Below are positions 1 through 8,120 of a stretch of DNA of 36,742 nucleotides, piece by piece. The DNA comes from Xanthomonas albilineans (GTDB lineage Bacteria > Pseudomonadota > Gammaproteobacteria > Xanthomonadales > Xanthomonadaceae), in assembly GCF_002939705.1 (NCBI RefSeq), contig NZ_MDCB01000022.1, positions 1 through 36,742 on the forward strand, written 5' to 3'. Under the pieces are notes generated by a model that worked only from the letters and a program-made list of their open reading frames with translations, did not search any database and was not told the origin of the DNA. Every line of letters begins with the position of its first letter. Position 1 is the first letter of the stretch. The position numbers and the translations under genes were made by a program.

Positions 1-1
1 A

Positions 2-409
2 GCCTTGGCCATCGAAGTCGACCTCAATCTCCCGGCTGTCCGCGTCATCCGCACATTGGAGCGCATCGCGGCATGGCGCGGTTATCCGAACAAGCTTCGT
101 TTGGACAACGGGCCGGAATTTGTCGCGCTGGCCTTGGCGGAGTGGGCCGAGCGCCAGGGCATCGCCTTGGACTTCATCGAGCCGGGCCGTCCGATGCAGA
201 ACGGCTTCATCGAACGCTTCAACGGCAGCTACCGGCGTGGTGTCTTGGACATGCATATCTTCCGCACACTCAGCGAGGTCCGCGAACAGACCGAACACTG
301 GTTGGCCGACTACAACCAACAGATCCCGCACGACAGCGTGGGCGGGCTAACACCCACCGAGTTCCGTGATCAACATCAACCCCAGACCTCTAATTTTAGC
401 TGGCACTAA
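2..409 (+). CDS. IS3-family transposase OrfB, C-terminal part (cut by window edge)
   Basis: This is the C-terminal half of an IS3-type DDE integrase-like transposase, which cuts and joins element ends during transposition. The reading frame is open to the left edge, so the true start lies outside the window. The retroviral-integrase core is visible: the second catalytic Asp lies in LRLDNGPEF and the catalytic Glu in NGFIERFNGSYR, followed by the usual tail with DYNQQ and LTPTEF. The protein ends in FSWH and a TAA. A terminal-repeat-like sequence follows within two bases, which fits the right end of the element. The family is IS3, probably the IS407/IS1404-type group common in Xanthomonas; the subgroup is inferred. 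The catalytic residues in view are intact, so this copy may be functional if its left part is complete. Confidence 0.88.
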   Translation, partial: ALAIEVDLNLPAVRVIRTLERIAAWRGYPNKLRLDNGPEFVALALAEWAERQGIALDFIEPGRPMQNGFIERFNGSYRRGVLDMHIFRTLSEVREQTEHWLADYNQQIPHDSVGGLTPTEFRDQHQPQTSNFSWH

Positions 410-410
410 A

Positions 411-426
411 TTGCGGGGAGTCGACA
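411..426 (+). repeat. IS3-type right end; exact inverted copy at 10196-10211
   Basis: The 16 bases TTGCGGGGAGTCGACA directly follow the stop codon of the OrfB fragment, where the right inverted repeat of an IS3 element should sit. Their exact reverse complement is found at 10196-10211. The two copies bracket the whole biosynthetic operon plus the IS5 and IS3 remnants. Confidence 0.7.
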
Positions 427-428
427 AT

Positions 429-454
429 CTACGGAACCCTGGGCGTATCACTGG
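429..454 (+). repeat. Second IS3-type end, inverted copy at 11700-11725
   Basis: A 26-base stretch starting CTACGGAACCC and containing GGGCGTATCACTGG. It matches the reverse complement of 11700-11725 with two mismatches. At the right-hand copy it follows the stop codon of another IS3 transposase fragment, so it is probably the terminal repeat of a second IS3-type element, nested against the first one here. Confidence 0.6.
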
Positions 455-537
455 TCAACAGGATCACGCGCATTGCCTGGATTATCCTGATTCGATGGCA
501 CCACCTACCAACGTTAGGATCCCAAGTCCATAGCACG

Positions 538-1890
538 CTAACTACGTTCAAATCCCCTAAGTAAATCCCAATCGGTGACATGCCTGTCGTATTCGGATTG
601 TTCCCATTGCGCGGCATGGACGTAATGGTCGACAATCTCGCTTCCTAGCACCTCGCGGAGCCAAATCGAGCTCGAACTGATATCGATGGCAGCTCTTAGT
701 GTTTTCGGGATGTCCGGCAATCCCGTGTCGCGATATGCGTCGCTCTTGCACGGCTCGCCCAATGGCAGTTTCTCGTCAATCCCCGCCAAGCCGGCTGCAA
801 TCAGTCCGGCGAACGCAATGTAGGGATTCATATCGGCACCACCAATGCGGCACTCGACGCGCAGATCATCAGAGCCATGGCCACAAACGCGTAAGCCGGT
901 CGTTCGATTGTCACAGCCCCATGCGATCTTAGTGGGTGCGAACGTGTCAATCTGGAATCTTTTATAGGAGTTGATGTAGGGTGCTAAAAGGAGAGTAATA
1001 TCACCCGCATACTTAAGGATTCCAGCCAGATAGTTCCTCATTATAATGGACATTCCCTGCGGTTCTGCTTCGTCATAAAATAGGGATCGGCCATCAGACG
1101 ACCATAGCGACGAGTGCACGTGGCTGGACGACCCTGCATAATTATCGTTCCATTTCGCCATGTAGGTGATCGACTTGCCGTGCTGTGCTGCTATTTCCTT
1201 GCTGCCGTGCTTGATGATTGTGTGCTGATCGGCCATCGACAACGGGTCTGAATGCCGGACATTGATTTCTCCCTGGCCAGCGCCTCCCTCACCCTTTGTA
1301 CATTCAATTGCGACTCCAGCGCCATATAGACCTTTTCTGATCGGACGCATGACGCACTCCTGTCGCGTTGTCGAAAGAATATTGTAATCCTGATTATAAC
1401 TTCCAAATATATTTGGAAAATTATAATTTTTTCTTGAAATTTCGGAGTAAGACTCGTCGAAAAGGTAGAATTCAAGCTCCGATGCAAAACAGGCACGCAT
1501 TCCGCGGTCGGATACCCGGCGTAACTGCCTCTGCAAGATATGTCTGGGCGATTGCGCCACTGGCTCGCCGTTGTCATTGTAGACATCGCAAATCACCAAT
1601 GCCGTTGCGTCCAGCCACGGCAGCAATCGCAAGCTGGAAAAGTCAGGCCTGAGGAAGAAATCGCCGTAACCCGCACTCCAGCTGGCATTCGCGTAACCAG
1701 GCACCGGGACCATTTCCATATCATTGGCCAATAGATAATTGCAGGCATGGCCTTCGTCGTAACCGTGACGAACAAATGTAGCGGCATGATAGCGTTTTCC
1801 CATGAGCCGGCCTTGCATGTCGACCATGCATACCAATATCGTATCGATCGCGCCGGACGCGACCAAATTCCGGAGTTCATCGAAGTTCAT
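538..1890 (-). CDS. Glutamine synthetase-like gamma-glutamyl-amide ligase
   Basis: A 450-residue member of the glutamine synthetase superfamily, of the type that ligates glutamate to an amine other than ammonia (PuuA, IpuC, GlnT-like). These enzymes form a gamma-glutamyl phosphate with ATP and pass it to an amine. Visible are the N-terminal beta-grasp part, the metal-binding Glu pair in SELEFYLF (residues 138 and 140), the GEGGAGQGEINVR segment, the SSSHVHSSLW metal and ATP region, and the NRTTGLRVCG and VECRIGGADMNPY segments. The length is normal for the family. It is the last gene of the seven-gene operon, 78 bases after the MetA-like gene. With the PuuD-like hydrolase of the same operon it probably adds a removable gamma-glutamyl group to an amino intermediate such as serinol or homoserine. 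The substrate is inference. It is not a housekeeping GlnA. Confidence 0.85.
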   Translation of the reverse strand: MNFDELRNLVASGAIDTILVCMVDMQGRLMGKRYHAATFVRHGYDEGHACNYLLANDMEMVPVPGYANASWSAGYGDFFLRPDFSSLRLLPWLDATALVICDVYNDNGEPVAQSPRHILQRQLRRVSDRGMRACFASELEFYLFDESYSEISRKNYNFPNIFGSYNQDYNILSTTRQECVMRPIRKGLYGAGVAIECTKGEGGAGQGEINVRHSDPLSMADQHTIIKHGSKEIAAQHGKSITYMAKWNDNYAGSSSHVHSSLWSSDGRSLFYDEAEPQGMSIIMRNYLAGILKYAGDITLLLAPYINSYKRFQIDTFAPTKIAWGCDNRTTGLRVCGHGSDDLRVECRIGGADMNPYIAFAGLIAAGLAGIDEKLPLGEPCKSDAYRDTGLPDIPKTLRAAIDISSSSIWLREVLGSEIVDHYVHAAQWEQSEYDRHVTDWDLLRGFERS

Positions 1891-1968
1891 GACAGATTAC
1901 CACCGCTATTTAAGTAACTGCTGTATATATGAGAGTCCCACGAGAGCTCCGCGTCTGCTGGCGGCAAC

Positions 1969-2892
1969 TCATCGACATCGACCGGCCATATCCAGATCCG
2001 CCAGGGACGTTTTATATATATGGCTGATCCAGTTCTCAAACAATAAAAGTGCATGACTGCGCCATCGATTCGTCGGTGACAGATAGCGGCAATCGTTTGG
2101 AAAATAGTTCTTGGGTAACTGGATGTTTCTTCCTGTGCCCAGATCGCGGAAGTATTCGTCTGCAAGAGTATTCGAATCGTATTCGATATGATTAAAGAAA
2201 TGCAAAGTATGATGCTTAGGATCGCTAAGCAAGCAAAGTCCGGTATCGAGCGAATCAATGAGAACGGAGACGCCGCTATCAACAGGGATGTCGACGCGAC
2301 GCATTTCCGTCCAGCGCGACACAGGAATGTAAAGTTCGTCGGAAAAACCTTTCAAGTAAGGGGATCCGCTATCATAGATATGATGCTTGAATACGCCGAA
2401 TAATTTCTCTTTCAAGACGTACTTTGGCACCCCATAGAAAAAATACATAGCAGCTTGCGCACCCCAACAGATGTTCAAGCAACTATGTACGTTGGTCTGC
2501 GTCCACCGAAATACTCCAGTGAGCTCATCCCAGTAATCGACGCTGCGGAAAGGAATTTTCTCAACTGGCGCACCGGTTATTATAAACCCATCAAATTTCT
2601 GATTATTAATATTCCGCCAGTCCTCGTAGAATGATTTCAAGTGTTCGACAGGTGTATTTTTCGATGAGTGGCTGGATATCCTGACAAGCGTCAACTCGAC
2701 CTGGAAGTGGGTGGAACCCAAAAGGCGCGCTATCTGAATCTCGGTATTGATTTTATTTGGCATTAGGTTAAGCAACCCCACGCGTATAGATCGGCACTGC
2801 GGATGGATCATTGCTTCATCTTCTAAGACCGTGATGCCTTCGTTTTCAAGAACACGACCTGCCGGTAGCCCTTTAGGGATTATTATTGACAT
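1969..2892 (-). CDS. metA: MetA-family homoserine O-acyltransferase, predicted acetyl-CoA type
   Basis: A 307-residue protein of the MetA family, which transfers an acyl group from acyl-CoA to the hydroxyl of homoserine. The catalytic Cys142 is in NICWGAQAAMY, and His235 and Glu237 are in FNHIEYD, at the same numbers as in E. coli MetA. Position 111, known to decide between succinyl-CoA (Gly in E. coli) and acetyl-CoA (Glu in Bacillus-type enzymes), is Glu here, in TGAPVEKIPF. The product is therefore predicted to be O-acetylhomoserine, the substrate expected by the sulfhydrylase-like gene of the same operon. The start at 2892 gives the usual MetA N-terminus (MSIIIPKGLPA). It lies 67 bases after the exporter gene. 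It is probably a dedicated supply enzyme for the pathway, not the cell's general methionine enzyme; that role is inference. Confidence 0.9.
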   Translation of the reverse strand: MSIIIPKGLPAGRVLENEGITVLEDEAMIHPQCRSIRVGLLNLMPNKINTEIQIARLLGSTHFQVELTLVRISSHSSKNTPVEHLKSFYEDWRNINNQKFDGFIITGAPVEKIPFRSVDYWDELTGVFRWTQTNVHSCLNICWGAQAAMYFFYGVPKYVLKEKLFGVFKHHIYDSGSPYLKGFSDELYIPVSRWTEMRRVDIPVDSGVSVLIDSLDTGLCLLSDPKHHTLHFFNHIEYDSNTLADEYFRDLGTGRNIQLPKNYFPNDCRYLSPTNRWRSHALLLFENWISHIYKTSLADLDMAGRCR

Positions 2893-2959
2893 GAGGTTGG
2901 GGCCCTCTTCAACGAACGGCCTGCATCAGCCGTTTCTAGCATGAGAAATCTTGACTCAG

Positions 2960-3559
2960 TCAGGAAAGCACCAGGAAAACGGCGACAAGCAGATAGATCG
3001 CGCCGGTTACCCGGCTTATATTGCGTTCGTTCCTGAAAAGGGTGCGTGCCCTTTGTGCAAGCAACGCATATCCACCATAGATCAAGAGAGAAATAAGCAG
3101 TCCCGCCAAACTCAATGCAATTGCTTGGTGCATGTAAGAATAGTAAGGACTTATAAAACTTGGATAGGTAAGCAAGGTGGCTAGCCATCCCTTGGGATTA
3201 GTTAGGGCGACAAGTGATGAATCGATGAACACCTTTCTCGGACTAGAATCGATTATTTCCGTGCTGTGATGTTCCGGTTGGGACAGAAAAGAGGCCAAAC
3301 CAAGGAACGTGAGATAGATCGCTCCTATAAAACGCAGATAACCGAGAAGCGATGAGTGCTCGTGAATGATCAAGCCGACTCCAGAGAGCGCGACAATCGC
3401 GTGAATCGCAGTAGCCAGTCCAAAGCCCAACGAACAGGGAGCTATAATCTTATGGCCATACTTGAGAGCTTGAGCCACGACAAATGCTACGTTCGGTCCC
3501 GGCACAGCGACCGCGCAAGTGAACGCAATGGCGAACAGAATCATCAGCTGGAGATCCAT
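2960..3559 (-). CDS. LysE/RhtB-family amino acid exporter
   Basis: A 199-residue inner-membrane protein with about six hydrophobic segments and the LysE-family signature PGPNVAFVVAQAL near residues 20-32. Such proteins export amino acids or their analogues using the proton gradient. The NPKGW segment in the second half is also typical. The gene sits between the amidotransferase-like and MetA-like genes with short gaps (36 and 67 bases), so it is very probably co-transcribed. The context suggests that it exports the operon's amino acid product and could give self-protection. The actual substrate cannot be read from the sequence. Confidence 0.88.
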   Translation of the reverse strand: MDLQLMILFAIAFTCAVAVPGPNVAFVVAQALKYGHKIIAPCSLGFGLATAIHAIVALSGVGLIIHEHSSLLGYLRFIGAIYLTFLGLASFLSQPEHHSTEIIDSSPRKVFIDSSLVALTNPKGWLATLLTYPSFISPYYSYMHQAIALSLAGLLISLLIYGGYALLAQRARTLFRNERNISRVTGAIYLLVAVFLVLS

Positions 3560-3595
3560 TATCTTGCCACTGTATTATGTAAAGTTGGACAGGCT

Positions 3596-4477
3596 TCAAT
3601 CTATTGCCTTGCAGAAGGATTCCGAATTATTTCCGACATGCCGCCTCGCTTCATATGCCTGGCAAGCATCGCCAAAGAGGTGGAATATTTTCTGACTCAC
3701 GGGATCGTGCCCGACATGCCATTCCGGATGCCATTGCACTCCGAGCTGAAAAGTCGAGGAGCGACAGGAAAGTGCCTCGACGACGCCATCGTCAGCGATG
3801 GCCTCGACTCGAACCCCGGGTGCCGGCTCCGACACTCCCTGATTATGAAGCGAATTAACTTGGAACCGATCCTTTCCCTCTCCGAGGATATAGGCAAGTA
3901 GTCCGTCGGGAACGATCCGAATTCCGTGCGATGGCAGATACTGTTGATCGCGAGGTACGTGCATGGGCTCGCTGTGCACTATGCCAAACTCCGTGGCCGG
4001 CAGATGTGTAACAAGCGTTCCGCCTTGCTGGACATTCATTTCCTGTAACCCGCGGCAAATGCCGAGGATCGGCATATCTAGCTCTCTTGCGATCGACAAC
4101 GCGACGCACGACAGGCGATCCCTAGGCCGGTCTCGTTCCCTAGGGATAACGTCGTCGTCGGCACGTTCCCAACGGCGCTGTCGTCCATCGAAGATGTCTG
4201 CATCGAGATTTGATTCGTCGCCAGTCAAGACTAGGCCGTCTAGACGATGCATCAGGTAACGAAATTTCCTAAGGCTTGCCTCCCAAGAAAGATTCCCGTC
4301 CACAGTCGGAAGAATAACGCATTCAACAGCAGCGTAGGTATCAAGGGCCTCAATGTAGCGTCGTCGCAACCTGTCACGATGAACGCCATCATCGATATGG
4401 CGATTTGATGTCACTCCAACAATAGGTCGAATCACGCAATCGGCAACATGTTCCATTGTGTATGTGCTCCGGATCAT
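3596..4477 (-). CDS. PuuD-like gamma-glutamyl hydrolase (class I amidotransferase fold, peptidase C26)
   Basis: A 293-residue enzyme of the gamma-glutamyl-GABA hydrolase family, which cleaves gamma-glutamyl amides by a Cys-His-Glu triad. The nucleophile is Cys141 in GICRGLQEMNV, and the His250/Glu252 pair is in GVQWHPEW. The LTGDESNLD segment near residue 84 corresponds to the family's substrate loop. The start codon overlaps the desaturase stop by ATGA, which shows translational coupling. An internal ATG seven codons downstream is a possible alternative start. Together with the glutamine-synthetase-like ligase it forms a pair that could add and later remove a gamma-glutamyl group on a pathway intermediate, as in putrescine catabolism. 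That use is inference. Confidence 0.88.
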   Translation of the reverse strand: MIRSTYTMEHVADCVIRPIVGVTSNRHIDDGVHRDRLRRRYIEALDTYAAVECVILPTVDGNLSWEASLRKFRYLMHRLDGLVLTGDESNLDADIFDGRQRRWERADDDVIPRERDRPRDRLSCVALSIARELDMPILGICRGLQEMNVQQGGTLVTHLPATEFGIVHSEPMHVPRDQQYLPSHGIRIVPDGLLAYILGEGKDRFQVNSLHNQGVSEPAPGVRVEAIADDGVVEALSCRSSTFQLGVQWHPEWHVGHDPVSQKIFHLFGDACQAYEARRHVGNNSESFCKAID

Positions 4478-5514
4478 TTGCGCAGGCTAATTTCGTAGAG
4501 GCGACGGTTCCGATCAAGCAATTGCGAGATCACGCTTGGCTGCCCCTCGGGGCCGCGAAAAAATAGACCTCCCCAGGATTTTCCAATATTTGCATATGTT
4601 GGCTCGCGCATTCGAATTTTCTGTGCTTTTTTTAACAACCAGAATGGGATCGCCGGCGAAAGATGGTGCTCAAGATGGTACTCATCGTAATTGACGCCGA
4701 ACAACAAGCGCTCTATAAATCCACCTTTCCTATTCCTTGTCAAATAAACATTCTCCACCTCACTTTCACACATGGGCGAGTGCTCAGCCAGCTCGGTGAA
4801 CCAACCCAATACCTGAAACGTGGTGAGATAAGGAATTAACCAAAAAAACACAAGCAGATGTAGAGCATTTGCTGCGGTAAAGCCGGCAACTGTCGCTATC
4901 CAGAACGCCGCGAAACCGTACGAATCGATAAGGACGCCCCGCTTATCGACGATCTTCTCCTTATCTCCCAAAACAAAGAATCGGTTACTCCATAGATAGC
5001 TCAAGTAACGAAACGTGGCTCCACCGAAGATCGCTTTCCAGACAATAAAGGATTTGTACTCGCGAGGCTCGCGAACCGTATAAACCCCGGATTTGATAAA
5101 GAACTTCAAGTCAGGATCTTTCTCCGGATCACCAAGGTGCGGATGATGTAGATAGACATGGGATACGCGATATGCCCAGTGCCGCTGGAATATAGGGTAA
5201 GCTGCGAACGTCGTCCCGAGGAAGTTGTTCCATACTCTATTCTTTGCTAGTATTCGGTGCGCCGCATCGTGTGAAATCGTCGTCAGCCCGCGCTGGTGCG
5301 CGCCAATGATTAATAATGCCAATGGGTAAAGCCACCAGCTGAGTTGAACCGTCGCAACTGCGCAGGACACCATTATCGCGTAGTCTTTAATTATGTATAA
5401 AGCGCCGGTCATATTGTCGGGACGCAAGCCAGCCAGCTCACGCATGATTTCGCGAGAAAAATGGAATGTGTCGAATCGCTTATTTCTGAGCGCCCAAGTA
5501 TTCTTTATTTCCAT
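4474..5514 (-). CDS. rtxC: Membrane di-iron desaturase, probable dihydrorhizobitoxine desaturase
   Basis: A 346-residue integral membrane protein of the fatty acid desaturase superfamily. All three histidine boxes that bind the two irons are present: HDAAH (82-86), HVYLHH (119-124) and HLEHH (280-284), separated by hydrophobic stretches. The protein lacks the neighbours expected of lipid metabolism and instead sits directly after PLP enzymes for homoserine chemistry. In the rhizobitoxine pathway the RtxC desaturase of this superfamily converts dihydrorhizobitoxine to rhizobitoxine by introducing the vinyl double bond, and that assignment fits best. A clear GGAGA ribosome site lies upstream of the ATG at 5514. 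Its stop overlaps the next gene. The superfamily is seen directly; the substrate is inferred from context. Confidence 0.85.
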   Translation of the reverse strand: MEIKNTWALRNKRFDTFHFSREIMRELAGLRPDNMTGALYIIKDYAIMVSCAVATVQLSWWLYPLALLIIGAHQRGLTTISHDAAHRILAKNRVWNNFLGTTFAAYPIFQRHWAYRVSHVYLHHPHLGDPEKDPDLKFFIKSGVYTVREPREYKSFIVWKAIFGGATFRYLSYLWSNRFFVLGDKEKIVDKRGVLIDSYGFAAFWIATVAGFTAANALHLLVFFWLIPYLTTFQVLGWFTELAEHSPMCESEVENVYLTRNRKGGFIERLLFGVNYDEYHLEHHLSPAIPFWLLKKAQKIRMREPTYANIGKSWGGLFFRGPEGQPSVISQLLDRNRRLYEISLRK

Positions 5515-5539
5515 GATATTTCTCCAGGCTAATCAGCCA

Positions 5540-6862
5540 TTAAATGGCATCAAGACCGCGTTTAATATCATTAATTATGTCATCAATATTCTCTATACCG
5601 ACGCAAAGGCGGATCGAGCCATCGAATATTCCAGCTGCCTCACGCTGAATTTTAGGAACGGTAGTATGAGTGGTCGAGACCGGATGAGTCACGAGCGTGC
5701 GTGCATCCCCCACATTCGACACGTGATACATGAGACGGATGTTCTGCACGAACTTTCTGCCTGCAGTCTCATCGTCCAACTCGAACATGATCATTGCGCC
5801 GTAGCCGACTTGCACATCGACTAGTTCATCTACAACGTCTCTGTCGCGTCCAGCAGCAAGGCCGGGATACGAAACGCGTCTGACCTTGGGATGAGCTTCC
5901 AGGAAACTGGCAACCAACGCAGCGTTCTCGCAGTGGCGCTGCATGCGCAGGCTTAGTGTTTCCAGACCTTGTATCAGCTGAAAGCTTGCGAATGGGCTGA
6001 TTGCCGCACCTGTATCGCGAAGCCAAGTCATACGTGCTTTCAAAAGATAAGCACTATTCCCTAAGTCTTTCAGAAGGCGCACAGCATCTCGCCAGCATAT
6101 GCCGCCATGCGCCTCGTCAGGGCCATTTAGCAGTGGGAAGCGGGAAACATCATCAAAAGCAAAATTTCCATTGTCGACGACTAGTCCTCCCAGTGTGGTG
6201 CCGTGGCCACAGATGTACTTCGTTACCGAGTAAATGCTGATGGCGGCGCCCAGCGCCCCGGGCCTGCACAAAAGCGGCGTTGTCGTGTTGTCAACCACGA
6301 GGGGAATGCCACGCGCCTTACCAATTGCGGCAAGCGCCGATACCGGCAAGGGAATGACACAAGGATTGGAGAAGACCTCGCCGAACAACGCGATGGTCCT
6401 GTTATCGATTTGCCGCTTGAAGGATTCTGGCTCCTGCGGGTCAGCCGATCTTGCTTCAATGCCTAAGCGCTTGAAGGTATTGAACAGCAAATTCCAAGAA
6501 TTTCCGTATAGATACTTCGAAGTAACCACGTTATCGCCCGGTCGACCGCTGCACAAGTTCACCAGCGCAAGAAAGGTGGCGGCTTGTCCGGAAGCCACGG
6601 CAAGCGCATCCGCTGCGCCATCCACCCGGGCGTATCGGCGCTCGAGGACGCGAGTGGTGGGATTAATGATCCGAGTATAGGTGAAACCATCGCGCTTTAC
6701 ATTGTAGATATCCGATACGCCGGCCAGATCATCATTGAGCTCATAAGCCGTGGTCTGGTAGATGGGAACGGCAATAGCGTTGGTGACTGGATCGTGCCGA
6801 TACCCTGCGTGCAAAACGGCTGTTTCCGTCAAAAAGTCTTCTTCGTGAGTGCGATATGACAT
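5540..6862 (-). CDS. rtxA: O-acetylhomoserine sulfhydrylase-like PLP enzyme, probable dihydrorhizobitoxine synthase domain of RtxA
   Basis: A 440-residue Cys/Met-metabolism PLP enzyme (gamma-substitution type). The Schiff-base lysine is Lys215 in SVTKYICGHGTT, with Asp191 in VVDNTTTP pairing with the pyridine nitrogen. SGQAATFLALVNL and YLYGNSWNLL are typical of O-acetylhomoserine sulfhydrylases. The start is the ATG at 6862, which overlaps the aminotransferase stop (TGATG). In Bradyrhizobium elkanii one protein, RtxA, carries an aminotransferase N-half and an O-acetylhomoserine-sulfhydrylase-like C-half that joins O-acetylhomoserine with serinol. Here the two halves appear as adjacent genes. 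An ordinary methionine-synthesis enzyme is the alternative, but the neighbours argue against it. Confidence 0.85.
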   Translation of the reverse strand: MSYRTHEEDFLTETAVLHAGYRHDPVTNAIAVPIYQTTAYELNDDLAGVSDIYNVKRDGFTYTRIINPTTRVLERRYARVDGAADALAVASGQAATFLALVNLCSGRPGDNVVTSKYLYGNSWNLLFNTFKRLGIEARSADPQEPESFKRQIDNRTIALFGEVFSNPCVIPLPVSALAAIGKARGIPLVVDNTTTPLLCRPGALGAAISIYSVTKYICGHGTTLGGLVVDNGNFAFDDVSRFPLLNGPDEAHGGICWRDAVRLLKDLGNSAYLLKARMTWLRDTGAAISPFASFQLIQGLETLSLRMQRHCENAALVASFLEAHPKVRRVSYPGLAAGRDRDVVDELVDVQVGYGAMIMFELDDETAGRKFVQNIRLMYHVSNVGDARTLVTHPVSTTHTTVPKIQREAAGIFDGSIRLCVGIENIDDIINDIKRGLDAI

Positions 6863-8016
6863 CAAACAGCTCCACCTGCAAGCGCAGGATTTGCAGATGT
6901 CGCTTCTACCAGGCGGCGTTTGTGATCTTCGAAAAAATCACGGAACGCTGTTGCCAGAGTGAGTATCCATGCCGGTTTGATTGCGCCTATACAGCCGATT
7001 CTGAAGCTTCGCGTCTGAACATGGAATTTTGCATAGATGTAGATATTGTAGTTTACAAGATGCCGATAAAATTCATCGAAATCCTCTTCGGTATCAATCA
7101 CCCCTTTCGCGGTGAGCGCCAAACATACCGGGGATCGTACCATGGCACTTAGTAACGGAGCAGCGTATCGGCCGGTTGCACGGATGATCTCTTCTCGCAC
7201 CAAACAGTACCGCCTTCTGCGATTGGCTACACTTTCAAGGGTCAACAGTTCGAGCGCCTTGGTGCATGCCTGTACCACATGAGTAGGAGGAGTTGATCGC
7301 CACTCTCCCGTCTGCTCAAAGATTTTCCATTGGTCTCGAACATCCAGGACGAAAGAATTGACCGGATTTGTTCTTTTTCTTCTCAGCAGTGCCAACCTGG
7401 CGATCACTAATGAAATACCAGGCGGCCCTTCGATGCACTTGTTGCTTGAAGTCACAAGAACGTCGAAAGGTGTAATTTTTACACTAATATCGACTGCGCC
7501 AAAAGAGCTCATCGCGTCTACAATCGTAACAATTCCATATCTTTTTGCCAGATGGACAATTTCATTAAGCGGATTGATGACACCAGTTGTCGTCTCGCAA
7601 TGAACGAAGCAGATGTGGGTGATCGCGCGATCTTTATCAAGATATCCCGCTATATCGGCGACAGAAAGTGGCTCATCGCTAGGAACCTTCATGCTGATGG
7701 CGCTTATTCCGCGTAGTTGAAGTATTTTCAGAATACGCTCGCCATAGATGCCGTTTATGCATACAAGCGGCTTATCGGACGGACAAATAAAGGTTGCTAA
7801 CGCCGCCTCGATACCGTATGTTCCACTGCCTTGAATAGGTACAACCGAATGCGAGTCCTGCCCTTCAACTAGGTTGATCGCTAGGTTGCGCATCAAGGCA
7901 GTCATGATCCTAAAGCTTTCGTCCCTTGAGCCCATGTCAAATTGCATCTGCGACTTTACCTCGTCGCATAAAGCCAAAGGACCTGGTGTCAATAAGAAAT
8001 ATTTCTCTGGACACAT
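6862..8016 (-). CDS. rtxA: Class V aminotransferase, probable serinol-forming half of RtxA
   Basis: A 384-residue PLP aminotransferase resembling PhnW and alanine-glyoxylate aminotransferases. The N-terminus has the class signature LLTPGPLAL; QGSGTYGIEAAL binds the cofactor phosphate; Asp167 in VDAMSSFG pairs with the pyridine nitrogen; and Lys193 in TSSNKCIEGPPG forms the Schiff base. It is the first gene of the operon. Its ATG is preceded by GAGG seven bases upstream (8024-8027). By comparison with the N-terminal half of RtxA it should aminate dihydroxyacetone phosphate towards serinol. A phosphonate enzyme is possible from sequence alone, but no other phosphonate genes are nearby. The start at 8016 gives the expected family N-terminus. 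Confidence 0.84.
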   Translation of the reverse strand: MCPEKYFLLTPGPLALCDEVKSQMQFDMGSRDESFRIMTALMRNLAINLVEGQDSHSVVPIQGSGTYGIEAALATFICPSDKPLVCINGIYGERILKILQLRGISAISMKVPSDEPLSVADIAGYLDKDRAITHICFVHCETTTGVINPLNEIVHLAKRYGIVTIVDAMSSFGAVDISVKITPFDVLVTSSNKCIEGPPGISLVIARLALLRRKRTNPVNSFVLDVRDQWKIFEQTGEWRSTPPTHVVQACTKALELLTLESVANRRRRYCLVREEIIRATGRYAAPLLSAMVRSPVCLALTAKGVIDTEEDFDEFYRHLVNYNIYIYAKFHVQTRSFRIGCIGAIKPAWILTLATAFRDFFEDHKRRLVEATSANPALAGGAV

Positions 8017-8120
8017 ATAGAAACCTCAATATATATAGAATAGGCTAATTTAGCTCACTACGCTTATATCGCCTATAACTAGTGGTGATGAGGAAGCTAG
8101 CTGACGACGATGATGTCTAT
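8017..8120 (-). promoter_or_regulatory. Leader and probable promoter region of the seven-gene operon
   Basis: This A+T-rich gap lies between the first operon gene and the IS5 transposase. A good ribosome site (GAGG, 8024-8027) is present. Several TATA-like hexamers lie just upstream, but I cannot choose a convincing -35/-10 pair. As the IS5 element reads in the same direction, read-through or an IS-borne promoter may also drive the operon. Confidence 0.35.

Noticed and set aside
6862-8016. Phosphonate metabolism (PhnW) for the aminotransferase
   Set aside because: No phosphonatase, phosphonate transporter or other phosphonate gene is nearby, and the neighbours all fit homoserine-based chemistry.
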